DNA of 64,000 nucleotides. Origin: Antedon mediterranea. Taxonomy: Eukaryota; Echinodermata; Crinoidea; Comatulida; Antedonidae. Position numbers and translations under genes: made by a program. Shown here one piece after another: positions 1 through 11,690 of the stretch. The stretch covers positions 26,151,795-26,215,794 of the forward strand of contig NC_092670.1 in the NCBI RefSeq assembly GCF_964355755.1. The letters run 5' to 3'. The notes under the pieces were generated by a model. The model made no database searches. It saw only the letters and a program-made list of their open reading frames with translations, and was not told the origin of the DNA. Numbering within the stretch: the first letter of the stretch is position 1; every line of letters starts with the position of its first letter.

Positions 1-1000
1 TCCAGTTTAAATGGTAGTTTGATCACGATAAACAAAAAACACTCCATTTCATTTAGACTATTTTCTTTTACTCTTAAAACTTCTAGCGAAGGTAACATTC
101 TCTTTAAAAAAAACTTAATACCATATGCCTGTGCATATAAACGATATTGGTCGTATTTGATGACAATGTCTCTAAAACCCTGTCTTAATGGTATGCTACT
201 TTGATAATCTAAATAATTACACTGTACAATTAACCTTAAAATATTCACGATTTTACGAATTCTCCTTCTAAAACATGTCTATGTATAATTACAGCTAAAC
301 TGGTGTATTTTAAAAAACTATCTTAAAATGTAATTGTTTTTCTCGATGCCATTAGTCGAACTAGGATTGCTAATTTCTGTATGTACTTCCAAACAGGGTA
401 TTATAAGTCATAAAAGTTAACATTGTCCCACCAACAACTCGGTTACATAGAGTATCCTTTTCAACGAAAGCACTCGTTAGAGCATTACATGACATAAAAG
501 AGGCACGGTAAACATCTTTTCTTTGCAAAATATATTGATATATGTCATCCATGTCTGACGACTCCACAAAAATGCAATGATGGATCGCCAAGTACGTTGG
601 TCTTCAGTTATACTGTAACCCCATGGGCCTACTATAACATGCAATTTGAAAAAATAGTGCTTTTATTTGAAAGAATAGTGCTTTTACTAAACGAACTTGC
701 TTTAGTTATTCCTCTTTAGGGTTAATCTGTGAGTTATAATACAATGTATTTGGAGTCCCCGGGTAAATTTACAGGATAGGCCTAGGACCCGGCAGCAATA
801 TTGATTATTGAATCGTGGCCATATATCTACATAATCAGCCCATCAAACCTTTTGTGGCTTTTCACATGAATAAATTCTCTGGACGCCTGATCTATATCTA
901 AAAAAGCAGCCCAAAGTGAAACTGCATTGCAATTGCAAACAGAGATTTTTCTTTTTTAAACGGTCATATATGATGAGGAGATCAAAATTTGAACAGTCAC
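1..1000. other. Intergenic, no gene recognised
   Basis: AT-rich sequence with only short open frames that resemble no known family. No exon-like pattern (acceptor, conserved coding block, donor) was found on either strand. It lies downstream of the TACO1 3' end. Confidence 0.5.
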
Positions 1001-1009
1001 TCATCCCAA

Positions 1010-1900
1010 TGATATGCAAATTAGCTCAAATATGCAAATTAGGGTGAAACTACAGAGTTACCATATCTCAAAAACTACTATTCAGAGAGAGTAGATTTTT
1101 TTTATTTATTTATTCAGAATGTATATATTTATATTTTCTCTAATGAAAAAATTTTATGAAAAAAATGACCAGACCCTTGACCCCATTTCTCAATGTTTGC
1201 ATACATAATTCGACTAAAATGTATGTAGAGACTTTGTTCTGCCCTCAAATTACTCAGATACAGGTTTCTAATAGCCAACATAGGACTGTAAATTTTAAAA
1301 TCACACCAGTATCATTCACCTCGAAAGTATGCAAATTATTAGTACAAGTTACATGAAATTATACAAATTAGGGGGTGAAATTACAGGTTCCTATATATCG
1401 AAAACCACTAAGGCTAGAGAGTTGATTTTTTCCAAAACTTGTTCAGTGTGTACATATTTATATTTGAAACATTTTACGAAAAAATGACCAAAAGTACAAC
1501 ATTTGACCCTCGACCCCATTTTACAATTTTTGCGGCATACATAATTTGACTAAAATGTCTGTAGAGACTTTTGGCCTTAAATGACTCAGATACAGGTTTA
1601 TATAGTCGGTATAGAACCGCTTTGTAATTTTCAAATCACATCTTTGTCACAACCTCGAAAGTATGCAAATTAGTAGTAAAAATTATATGAAAAATGCAAA
1701 TAAGTATAAATTACAGTATTCACATATCTCGAAAACCATTAATGCTAGACAGTCGATTTTTTCAAAGCCTTATTCAGAATGTGTATATTTATATTTGTTC
1801 TAATAAAAATTTTTTTTTTTTTAATTATCGGAAGTATGACTTTGTTTTGGCCTCAAATGACTCGGGTACTGGTTTTCTATAGCCAGTATGTTTCATTAGA
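1010..1900. repeat. Tandem array of ~331-bp units
   Basis: About 2.6 diverged copies follow each other. Landmarks recur at the same spacing: a TGCAAATTAG-like word near 1035, 1365 and 1696, then a block reading ATATCTCGAAAACCA(C/T)TA, then a TATATTTATATTT block near 1125, 1450 and 1785, then ACTCAGATACAGGTTT near 1252 and 1584. The unit length is about 331 bp, which fits a satellite-like array. No protein is encoded. Confidence 0.75.
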
Positions 1901-3250
1901 GCAAATATAAATATGTACATTCTGGTTTTCGAGATATTAGTCTAGGACCTGAGTAAAATTTGTATGTATTTAATTTAGGAGAGAATAAATCGACTGTCAC
2001 AAAAAGTAAAATATATTGTTTTTTTGCTCAAAAAGTCATGATTTCTTTCGCGTGCATTGCTATCCTTGAAGAATATGGGTTTCACGCTTATGAAGATTTG
2101 GTCTTTTTGTTTAGTTGCTATTATGTCATCTTCTTTGTGATCGCTTTCAGTGTGGGTATCGATTTTGATTACGTCACCGGGTGTATTTTTGCTAGCTTGG
2201 TAGTTATGTAGGTGTGGCTTTGTTAGCTCCGTTGTTATGGTACTCATTCGCCATGATGATAGGCCTACTAATTTCAACTGGCTTAGACATTTTTGTATTT
2301 GGTTTTGGATGTTCTCTAGCGTACTCTTTTCTCTTTCAGAACACTTACTTGGTCTTACTGTAGTTATTATTCAGAATCCCGATATATAAAGTGATTTTTT
2401 AGAACTGAAGCTAGATTATCCTTTGTTAAGTCAAACCACAGCGCCCTCCAGCCATTTTATTGTCACATTATTATCACGTTATTCACTTTTACCAAAAATT
2501 GGATCAAACAAAAATTCTTTTACCTGAACCTGTAATTTAAAGCAAAAAATAGTCAAATTTAAATAGGCCAATGGGTTTTTGATTGAATTTTGGTTTAAAT
2601 TTAAAATAAAAATTTATAAAATATTATTTTTCCGGTTTTTTTTCCTAAGGAAGTGATTAAGTTTAATAAAACTACAAAATGGCCTATTCAAAGTCTGATT
2701 TTATTGATCTTTATTTTTCCAGTTTTTGGGGGACAATACATCTTTAATTTCCTCTACATGTTCCACCATGGGGTGACTGTGGTTCAAATACTTTGTGTCT
2801 GAACCCTACTTAGACAGGTCCTGGCTATGGCACTGTTAAATATAGTATATCTCTTCCTGTTTTCTGTAAAACAACAGATAAAATAAATGAGTGGGTTTAC
2901 TTGAATTTTGTTGAAAACACAGCCCCTGTGTTTTTACAAATAGTTTCTTATTATTCTGCAATTTCCAGCAATTTACAGAGTCTTATGTAATTCACAAAGA
3001 AATCAATTCTATTTTTGTAAAAGTACAAATACCTGTACTGTTAGTTGATATTTGTAGATTCTTATGTAAATGCAAAAGAAAAACTAAATTAGAGATTTAT
3101 ATATAGTTTTATAGAAATTATCAGCCCTGTATTTTTACCGCTATTTTTTACAGAGTAAGGAAACTAATTAGTTTGGATTGAACTAATAATATCATGTGGT
3201 AATAAAAGTGGTAAAGTGTTTTTCCCAATTAAACCTAGTATTTTACATTG
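1901..3250. other. Intergenic, repeat-like, no gene recognised
   Basis: A 100-codon minus frame (1975-2277) and an 83-codon plus frame overlap each other here, but neither resembles a known protein. The block at about 2445-2545 (ATTTTATTGTCACAT followed by GTTATTCAC and TTTACCTGAA) recurs at about 50198-50262, so at least part of the stretch is a dispersed repeat. Confidence 0.45.
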
Positions 3251-3256
3251 TGAAAT

Positions 3257-3262
3257 TTTATT
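3257..3262 (-). terminator. Candidate poly(A) signal of TACO1
   Basis: TTTATT on the plus strand reads AATAAA on the minus strand, about 112 nt past the TACO1 stop codon. It is the first canonical hexamer seen after the stop, so it is the best candidate for the 3' end of the transcript. Transcript data are needed to confirm its use. Confidence 0.5.
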
Positions 3263-3373
3263 TAATTAGCATAAAATTGTAGCGATACAAATATATTCAT
3301 TATAATTTACTAATTACTACTACTAAATATTTACATTGAATTAACTCTTCATTCTCTCGATGTCACAATAATT

Positions 3374-6300
3374 CTAGATCTTATTATCCGTTTCCTTTGT
3401 AGTAACATTATGATACACTTTCAAGACACTTTCATGATCTTCCAAAGCTTCTATTAATCGTGATATTTTCTTAAAGTTATTATCATCTACGATTAGTGGA
3501 CTTTCTGCTATATAATCAATAGTTGTTGATTCTGGTGGATATTTCAATGAAATTAGATTATTGCCAACTTCGCGCATATCTTTTGGATCACAGTAAAACT
3601 GAAAGTAAAAAAAGATATTATTGTATACAATAGAAATGACAACAAAACAAATAATACAAATCAATGGTAATGATTAAGTGTTTTTTTCTCTCTTCAAATA
3701 TACATAACAAAATAAAGCTTTAAAATACAGCCTGCCATATATTTGTTGATCATAAAATCCTCTATTATCATTTCTCAATGATTTGTTTTGACAATAACTT
3801 AACAATCCAACTAGTGTTTTCGAGGGAGAAAGTAAGATTACAAAACACAGAATTTTATACAATGTTTTAATTTACCATTACTGAAATCTTATCATCTCGA
3901 ATGATTTCTATATTTTCTGATCCAACTTCTATGGCTACATCCATTGCATCCTCCTCAGATAATAATTGTGTAGGCACTCTTAGAATTCCTTTCCTTAAAA
4001 ATATCTGAAGAGCACTTCCAGAATCTAACATACTACCACTAAATTGAAACAGATATTTCTTAATTAACAAAATTACATCATTAAAAGTGAAAGTGGTCTT
4101 TTCTCAACTTAAAACACTGCAACTCACCCATGTTTGTTTAGAATCTTGGACAACTCTGATTTTGATTTTGACAGCTGTTCTGCAGACATATCAATAACAA
4201 AGAGACTCCCGATTGGACCTTTAGCCTCCAATATGTACCTATTACTCTTTGATTTTACCTAGGAAAAATCATAATTAGTGTACTGCAATGTTTTAAAAAA
4301 CTACTAATAGAGCAGAATAGATTTATTATAACAATAATAACTAGAGGTCACTCTTTAGCATGGAGGTAAATACCTCCATGCTCTAAGAGTGCATACTGTA
4401 ATTACACCTACAGTATGATTACCCTACATAAAATTTCCCTCAGAAAATATTGAAAACAAATTGTTGGTGCGTGTGATTAGGCGAATTGCACTAAAGCATT
4501 GTGAATGCGAGTTTGGTGTAATATAGTTATGTATAGCACATACAGTACACCATATCCAAGTAGCCTAACTACTGCCATTTAGTATCTAGGTAGGCTCCCT
4601 AGGCTAGCCCTAATATAGGCTAGTAGAAGGTATGGTTGTCTCTCTTGCCGGTCATCATCGTCTTCGGGCGAGGGTCTGTTTATGATTTCACACTCAGAAT
4701 CTCTGTCGTCCTTCCTAACCGTCCTGTTTCGTAAAGTCCCTAATAAAACAGGGAATCTTTCAGGTCGATTCGTTATCACCTCTTTTGTTATACTTAAGTA
4801 GGCTATAAATTTAACAAAAACTCAATGCCAATTAACCATCTATTTATTCAGGGCCGTAGCCAGCATGAGGAAGACGAGGCACTCGCCTCATCTGAAATTT
4901 TTTATTTTCACCTGAACATTGCTGAGCTGTATATGAACATTTTATATGATTATGACTTTTAATTTGGGAACTTTGAAGAATCTTACTTTGACTTTTGTAT
5001 ATTTCATTATGTTTGCCGATCTATTGATTTGCGTTAATTTCCTTTTTTGTTTCGTTTTAAGATGTTTGTAGTTAAGTTTGTTTTCTCAATACATTTTTTG
5101 GCTCAGTGACTCGTTGGTTTCGAAGACATAGCTTCGAATTGATGAGCGGGTGAATCTAACATGGTGGGACCAAACCCCATTAGTCACACAGGCTATTCAC
5201 CCCTTTAATGAGTTATCCGTCAAGTATGGATAACTATTATTTGTACCACTACACTCATAAACATTCATTATTTGTATAATAGCGGATAACTCATTTAATT
5301 GTCCCGTTTCTTTTTTTGTATCATTACATGAATATAAAACATTCATTGTTTGTTTTATGTAACATCTAAATAGATTCCTGTCATTTGAATCAAATAAAAG
5401 GTAGGCTCAGCCAAGACCTACATTTGATTCACATTGATTAAAACAGTAACATTTGGTTTTTAATAATATTACATTAAATGTTATATTTATATGGATTTAG
5501 CCGAACGAAGAAAAGCAACAGGGATGTAGGAGGCAAGAATATCAAGAAGATTGTAAAGGTAGCGCTTTAAATGTTAGTAAAATGATCTTAAGTATGTATA
5601 CTACACTGACTGTATTGTAAACATTCTTACGCATTGTTACTTTTATTTACTATAACCTTGAGTTTTCTAAATTCATGAAAATAATGGAAAAAAAAAGAAG
5701 TAATATGTCAATATATATGTATTTGTAATAATTATGATGAACGAATAAATGTGGTAGATTTAACACCACAAAAGAGAGAAAAAAAAATGATTTTATATTT
5801 TATACAGGAGTCAATAGGTAGCCAATGGAGGTATGTGTGTAGATCTTCTGGTGTTAGAATGCATGCAGCAGTGTTCTGGAGACGTTAAAGTCGATTCATC
5901 AAAGATTTCGATAGGGCAAAGAAAAGAGAGTTGCAATAGTCAAGGTCACTGAGGCATCTCTTTACATGTTTGAAATCATAATTATTTATAGGAATATAGT
6001 AATCTAGCTTAAACATCATAATGGTTACGCAAAAACTGTAATGGTTGGCATCTCTGCATATGTAATATGTATTGTATTATTTTTTTTTGCCATTCATGTC
6101 AAGTTTGAGGTCGATGACTTGAGATTTCCCAATTATGAGCACGCCCCAATCTCATTCCACTGATTCCATGCCCACTCTCGAAAATCATGTTTTTCGGCCT
6201 AAACTCGGATTGACATAATGTGATCTCAACATTTTTTTTTCAAGTACATGTTCAATCTTATATTGTAATTCATCTACTGTATTAAAACTTACTGTATTGG

Positions 6301-8079
6301 TTAAAGCATTTTCAATGGTTGCTTTTGGTACTCCTTTATCCTTAGCCAATTTGATGGCTTGCATAAGAGCTGTATTTACATCTGGGTTTGTGCCACCATC
6401 TGAAATTATATATTTTCTTCAATTATTAAAGGAAAACCAGTGACACATACAATTTTTAGTAAATAAATATATATAAAAAATTTATATAAAATTTAAATAA
6501 AATGTTATGACAACAAAGATTGACATTTCGTAAACATTCTCAAGAGTAAAATTAACTATACAAAATATAAAACACCAAAGTGTGACAGGAAATACTTTAA
6601 AAAATAGTAGGAAAGACTGAAAAGATAGGCTCCTCCTCTCGGTAATTATTAAACAATTTTGCTTTGATTTTTGTCAATTTCTATGCACTTTTTGAGCTAC
6701 AGCTGATGGCCTAATAAGGAAGAATGCCGATCACACAATCAGCACCGTAAAAAAACCAGTTGCCTCTTTGATTGAGTCATTTTGTTAAAGAGGTTTTTTC
6801 AACTCACAATCCAAAGCATTTCATTAATTAAGCAATCAAATTTAGATTTACAATATTAGGCAATACTAAATAATTGACTGTATCGGTAAGACAAATATCA
6901 TGATTTATTAGATGTTGTCCTATGATACCTTTGTTGTGTTCATTAATACATTGATAAAGGTGCAGAGTATAGCCGAGAATTGTACACAATGCATTTGTGG
7001 TTAACAAGCTTGGGTTTGGGAGGATTCGGCCCGGGACTATTCGGCCCAGGACGATTCGGCCCCGAGACGATTCGGCCCCGAGACGATTCGGCCCCGAGAC
7101 GATTTGGCACACTTAAATTTATCAGCTTTGATATGCATTTAATAAGCATAAAATAAGCTTTTTTGCTCAAACTTTATTTTCAGATAGACAATGGGGTAGT
7201 ACTACTAGGAATAAAGATGCAATAAAGCAAATATTTTGAAAACATTGTCGAAAATAATATTTTTTTAAATCACGCAAAAGATGTAAACAAGTTACACCCT
7301 CTGTTGGCCGCTTGGCGAATGCACGAAATAAACAAGGTTTTCAAAGTAATAAATTGAATATAATATAAAATTACATTTTTTAGTAATTTATTATATATAT
7401 TATATCAATATTGTCAATATCAATAAAATACGGATTCTTAAACACCTTTAAAAACTTGATAAATACCAACAAAAAATGAATATGAATTTGGTTTAAAGTG
7501 AGACGTTTCGGCCCCCAAAAGTGGACCGAATAGTCCCGGGCCGAATCGTCTCAGGACCGAATCGTCCTGGAACCTTCTTGCGAATGGTTCCGTAATGTTT
7601 CCGAAATATCTGATCTTTTTTTTCATTAAATTTTATTTTAAAGTTATACAGTTTATTTTACAACTCCCTGGTAAATATCTTTTAATTGGAAATTTATATA
7701 TTTATTAACACTAAAAGAATTAGATCACAAGTAGCTTCTTACCTCTAATTGCAATGCGTATTTGTTTAACAAATTTGGAAATTAGGTCTGCTCTTTCTTT
7801 ATCTTTTGGACCTTTGATGTGTCGCACTTTTGACCACTTATTATGCCCAGCATAATCAAATCTGCAGACATGTAAAGATCGAATTTGCAATATAGTATTT
7901 AATCTAATAGGTGCTAGACAGATTTCAGAGTTCCATTGTCTACTGTATTGTGTTGGGGTGGGCCATGAATTAACATAATGGAAACAATGACAGCACATTT
8001 TAGCTCTTAATCTTACGCGTTTTGTACATTTTGCTAAAATGTGCATCACTTTCAATGAATTCATTGCGTTCAGTAGCAT
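3374..8079 (-). CDS. TACO1: Translational activator of cytochrome c oxidase I (TACO1/YebC family), 5 coding exons
   Basis: Mitochondrial YebC/TACO1-family protein; in mammals TACO1 binds COX1 mRNA and promotes its translation. Coding exons in transcript order: 8079-7743, 6399-6293, 4258-4128, 4038-3876, 3598-3374 (963 nt, 320 aa; human TACO1 is 297 aa). All introns are GT..AG and phases join cleanly. Residues 1-75 are basic and poor in acidic residues, as in a mitochondrial presequence. Residues 77-90 carry the family signature [14 protein letters not shown]. Exon 2 reads [12 protein letters not shown] and exon 4 starts the [10 protein letters not shown] block, both typical of YebC. The start at 8079 is preceded on the minus strand by a T-rich tract and AG about 4 nt before the ATG, so a 5'UTR intron probably ends there; an alternative Met lies 5 codons downstream. 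Intron 1 carries a TU-like transposon. DCTN2 is divergent, 7.3 kb away. Confidence 0.93.
4349..4391. repeat. Short near-perfect hairpin in TACO1 intron 2
   Basis: CACTCTTTAGCATGGAGGTA is followed almost directly by its inverse, ending TAAGAGTG. A second inverted pair (GCATACTGTA / TACAGTATG) lies just downstream, at 4391-4418. The stem of about 20 bp with a tiny loop is shorter than a usual pre-miRNA, so a small palindromic repeat is more likely. Confidence 0.7.
4420..6290. other. TACO1 intron 2, remainder
   Basis: No coding block is recognised. An imperfect inverted pair built on AATGAGTTATCCG lies at 5207-5219 and, inverted, at about 5284-5297; it may mark a degraded element. The rest is AT-rich. 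Confidence 0.4.
7018..7567. mobile_element. TU-like foldback transposon with tandem-repeat inverted ends, copy 1
   Basis: The left end holds about six direct copies of a 15-16-bp unit built on GACGATTCGGCCCCGA. The right end holds three units in opposite orientation (GGCCGAATCGTCC). Together the arrays act as terminal inverted repeats around a ~400-bp AT-rich unique core. The core is about 85-90% identical by eye to the second copy at 61692-62224. Sea urchin TU elements have this architecture (outer inverted-repeat domains made of 15-bp tandem repeats), so a non-autonomous foldback element is the likely identity. It has no coding capacity. It sits in TACO1 intron 1. Confidence 0.75.
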
Positions 8080-8329
8080 TGTTCTAAAAAAAAAAATACA
8101 CATAAAAACATTAGTAGAAAATCATAAGTGGAAAAGGCACTCTGGGAAGGTATAAAATTGGTCAGCAATAAGACATGAAAGAAACTGTTGGGCATCTAAA
8201 AACCTCCAAAAACTAATTTTGATAAACGACACGGTCCCTAGATAGCTGGAAATGGTACTCTCGCACCATTAAGATAAATGGCACCTCTAATTGGCACTAT
8301 AATGTTCTCTGATCATAGCCAAACATAAA

Positions 8330-9000
8330 TACTGTAGGTAACCGCAACATTCCATTTTTTGATGTACATCGGAAGAAGGCTATATACAGGGGAAAATTTC
8401 ATTTTAAAATTTTGTTTAGCAATATTGCTAATCAAACTGATTTTTTAGTCGAGAAACATAGTTTTGTATTGTATTTTTTGCTACACAAATTTAAAAATCT
8501 GTAGCAAAATGGTTTTGTATAGCTTTTTGCTATGCTACACTGGCGAAATTATTCCCTGTATATATACTTTATGCATGGTGACTGCCAGTGATCTAAACAA
8601 TAGATACATGGTTGTCTGGCGGTGTAGTTTGTACGAATCATTCATGGTCTAGCTCGCTGTAGTGCGGTATTTGCATCAATATCATGTTATATCCAGGGAC
8701 CAAAAATGCGTATTTATTTTTCAGGTGAAAATTGGCAATTCATTTGCTACTCTTTGAAATTTACAGACACGTATCACGTACGCTCATACAGGGAAGAAGT
8801 TAGAGTTATTCATGAACAAGTTAACGATTTTTTCAATTTACGAATAACCTTTTGTACTTTGGGGCACATACAGTATTGGAGGATTTTCAGAGATGAGGTG
8901 AGGTTATTGGGCATGTCGGGGATGGGGGTTTGCAGTCGGTTAAGGGGGATTCATTGTAAAAGGGGATTCATTGTAAAAGGGGGTGCCATAAAATAAACCA
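8330..9000. repeat. Dispersed repeat shared with the hAT interior at 47340-47760
   Basis: Several blocks match in order: CATTCCATTTTT, GTCTGGCGGTGT, TTTGTACGAATC, CAGGGACCAAAA and TCATACAGGGA occur here and at about 47360-47600. This is probably a degraded copy of the same element or of sequence it carries. The 96-codon plus frame at 8706-8996 lies in the repeat and has no recognisable family. A C-tract follows at 9007-9019. Confidence 0.65.
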
Positions 9001-9935
9001 TAACCACCCCCCCCCCCCCGGCTGGGGGACTGGGTTACATATTTTCCAAATAAAAAAAAACTAGGAACGAGGCAAAATAGTCAATACATTTTCATTACCA
9101 GAGCCATAATAAATTCTTTACCCCGGGGACGCTGTGGAAGCCAACACAATAACCAATTTAAATTAGTATTGGAAAAATACTGGACAAGCCAACGACCCTT
9201 ACATCAGATGCACGCAAGTAGTAATAAGGGGCAAACAAGCACCGCTTTAAGCGTCTACACCTAACTTTGCTGGCTCGTAATATTATTGCGGCTCGACCCA
9301 GAAGTATAATGCTATGTAAAATATACTTGTATTACATTTATACCAGTTTTACTACGTTTTTAGATGCCAATCATAATAACCGATATTATATAGGCAAAAC
9401 TACTGACCTAAAATCATAATATTATATGTAAAAACAGATGCGAAAAAATCACAGCTACCCAGCTTGCCCAGCTACCAAAGATTGTATAGGGCCTAGCGCC
9501 GCGCTATACAATCTTTGCAGCTACTATACTACAACACAACTACAGCACATGGTTTACGAAGAAGTCGGTCGCGTTTAAAATCAGTCGGGATAAAAATCAT
9601 CTTCCCGGTATTTTGTATGGCGCGCCGCTAGAGCTATAAAACTTTTGATGATCGGTCGGTCGCGTTTGAAATCGGTCGGTATGGAGCGCGGGATGCATAT
9701 CATGCGAGCAGGGTGGTATACATTTTCTTCGTTTATATAGATTTAATTGATATTTTTTAATTACTAGATTATTTATGTGGATAATTTTTTTTTATTTTAC
9801 AAGTCTCTTTTATATATTATATCAACATCAATCAATAAAATACGGATTAAAAAAAAAACTTTTAAAAATTTGATAAATACCAAAAAAAATTAAATATGAA
9901 TTTGGTCTAAACGTGAGACCAAAAGTCTCCAGTGA
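9001..9935. other. Divergent intergenic region, fragments only
   Basis: No gene is seen. It contains a 42-bp palindrome at 9476-9517 (CAAAGATTGTATAG / CTATACAATCTTTG around a GC-rich loop) flanked on both sides by AGCTAC. A truncated copy of the TU-like core lies at about 9785-9905 (TCAATAAAATACGGATT, TTTGATAAATACCAAAA, GAATTTGGTCTAAA). Confidence 0.6.
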
Positions 9936-9937
9936 GG

Positions 9938-10215
9938 TAAAGTCGAAGGCTAGAGGGCGTACTCCAGACTGAAAAGTGATTCCAAGAGGAAAAACATTAT
10001 TTAATATTAATTATTTATTTAGTAATATAATACATTAAGACCACATAAATTACAACACATATTCTTGCCAAAGCACAGTGAAGTTTTTATAAAATGAAAT
10101 ATATTGTTAATCGCAATGGAATTAATAATTTCTTGTTATTAAATCTAACATTTTTTGTATACGATTTTTATATAGAATGCGTTCGCGTTATACGCTTAAC
10201 ACGCTGCGTTGCGTA
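9938..10215. mobile_element. Composite repeat K, left part (interrupted)
   Basis: From CGAAGGCTAGAGGGCGTACT onward this segment is nearly identical to 62739-62774 joined to 63350-63655. The matching block includes TACATTAAGACCACATAAAT and GCGTTCGCGTT. The matching right end of K lies near 14826-14963, so about 4.6 kb including a LINE fragment separates the two halves here, while the copy near 63655 runs straight through this point. Confidence 0.7.
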
Positions 10216-10219
10216 TCGT

Positions 10220-11232
10220 TGCGTATAAATGACCTATCGAAAGTTGCAAACAAATGTAAAATAAGTATGTATGCTGACGATACTATAATTTATTGTTCTT
10301 CAAAAAATGAAAATGAAATATACCAAAGTATAAATGAAGAACTTATACAAATCGACGATTGGCTAAAAAATAATAAATTGAGTCTAAAAATGTCTCTAAA
10401 TCCGAGTTCATGTTGATCGACAAACCGATTGGCAACCACCAAAGAAAAAAATAGATCAGTTAATATAGATAACGATGTTGTACCACGCGTTCGATATTGC
10501 AAACATCTCGGTATCATAATAGACGAACATTTATCATGGAAAAATCAGATTGAATACATTCGAGGTAAAGCTCTAAATGGATTGGGTATGCTCAGACGAT
10601 GTAGCTATTATTTTCCACAAAACATATTAAAACATATTGCAAACTCTATTGTAATACCTTACTTGAGCTATTGTAACATAATTTGGGGAAATAGTAGTCA
10701 AACTCTAATGAAAAGAGTTCAAATTATCCAAAACAGCTCGAATCGTGTGTGGTCTGACATGGGACACACCTAGTAGTGAGGCACTAAGACAAATTAATTG
10801 GTCACCTTTATTTTATCAAGATAGATATGAATGTTGTATGGTTATATATAAGGTTTTGACAGATAATGCCCCACCTTACCTAAATAATGTATTTACATAC
10901 AATGATATAGGCCTAAATTATAATCTAAGGCACAGTGATACACATCTATTCATCCCGAAGCCAAAAACCGATTTAAACAAGAAATATTTCTTACAAAAAA
11001 CGCCGCGTAACTTTTTGACTGGACAGTTGTAAGAACAGTCTTCATTAATTTAATATAATAGGTCGGCCAATCAAAACGCAAGTGAACAATTGGGACTTTA
11101 CTTGTGATTTATGTCATTGGACTTGTCAGCACAGTCGTTTCTTTCTAGAATTAAACGCACAAACTTGTAATAGGAATAATGTATGTTTATGTGGTTATTA
11201 CTATCGCATTTAGGTATTGATAATAATAATAA
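10220..11232 (+). mobile_element. 5'-truncated LINE (CR1/L2-like) reverse transcriptase fragment, decayed
   Basis: Three frames, broken by frameshifts, spell the C-terminal half of a non-LTR reverse transcriptase. The first contains YADDTIIY (RT motif C) near 10270. The second (10429-10773) reads KHLGIIIDEHLSWKNQI, PYLSYCNIIWG and LQ-rich text typical of the thumb/C-terminal region. The third (10745-11032) ends with NLRHSDTHLFIPKPKT and NFLTGQL. An (ATA)n-like tail at about 11218-11232 fits a LINE 3' end. The fragment starts within RT, consistent with 5' truncation, and is inactive. Confidence 0.85.
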
Positions 11233-11690
11233 TATGGCTTTTGAATATATAATTACTGTCTGTAGAATAACATTTATACATTTTCGGTTCGCGATGAAAA
11301 GTTATATGAATGGATTTGTAATATAGGTATTTATAATAATAGTATATGGGTTGTATTATTGCTAAGCTATCACCAAATCGCGTTATAACATTATTTCTCA
11401 GGGTTTTTTGCACCATTGATCAATACCAAACGCGCATCGGTATTATAGTTTTTAATGAATCGTTACATTAATAAAAATACCCAATTAAATCAATCGCGTC
11501 AGTCCAATTCCGACTTATGTTTCGATCACATAGTTCTGTGTCTACACTGTCCCAACTAGTTTAACAAAAAAAAAGTGTGATGTGCCCAAATATGGTAGTG
11601 ATATGCCCGAATATCGTAGTGATATGACATCGTCATGTCTATATAATATGGGCACATCATATTTAGTTTGATAGTATAGACAGAGCTTAA
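11233..11690. other. Intergenic, no gene recognised
   Basis: AT-rich. A short block with GATCAATACCAAACGC and TTTTTAATGAAT near 11417-11460 resembles 12576-12610, so it belongs to the duplicated region described next. Confidence 0.4.

Noticed and set aside
1975-2277. 100-codon minus-strand open frame
   Set aside because: Overlaps an 83-codon frame on the other strand, lacks any known motif and lies in repeat-like sequence.
5100-5300. Possible tRNA gene in TACO1 intron 2 (GGTTTCGAAGACATAG)
   Set aside because: No matching acceptor stem, and A and B boxes do not have the right spacing.
8080-8103. Eight-codon N-terminal extension of TACO1 (upstream ATG at 8103)
   Set aside because: It crosses a T-rich tract ending in AG just before the chosen start, which looks like a 3' splice site in the 5'UTR.
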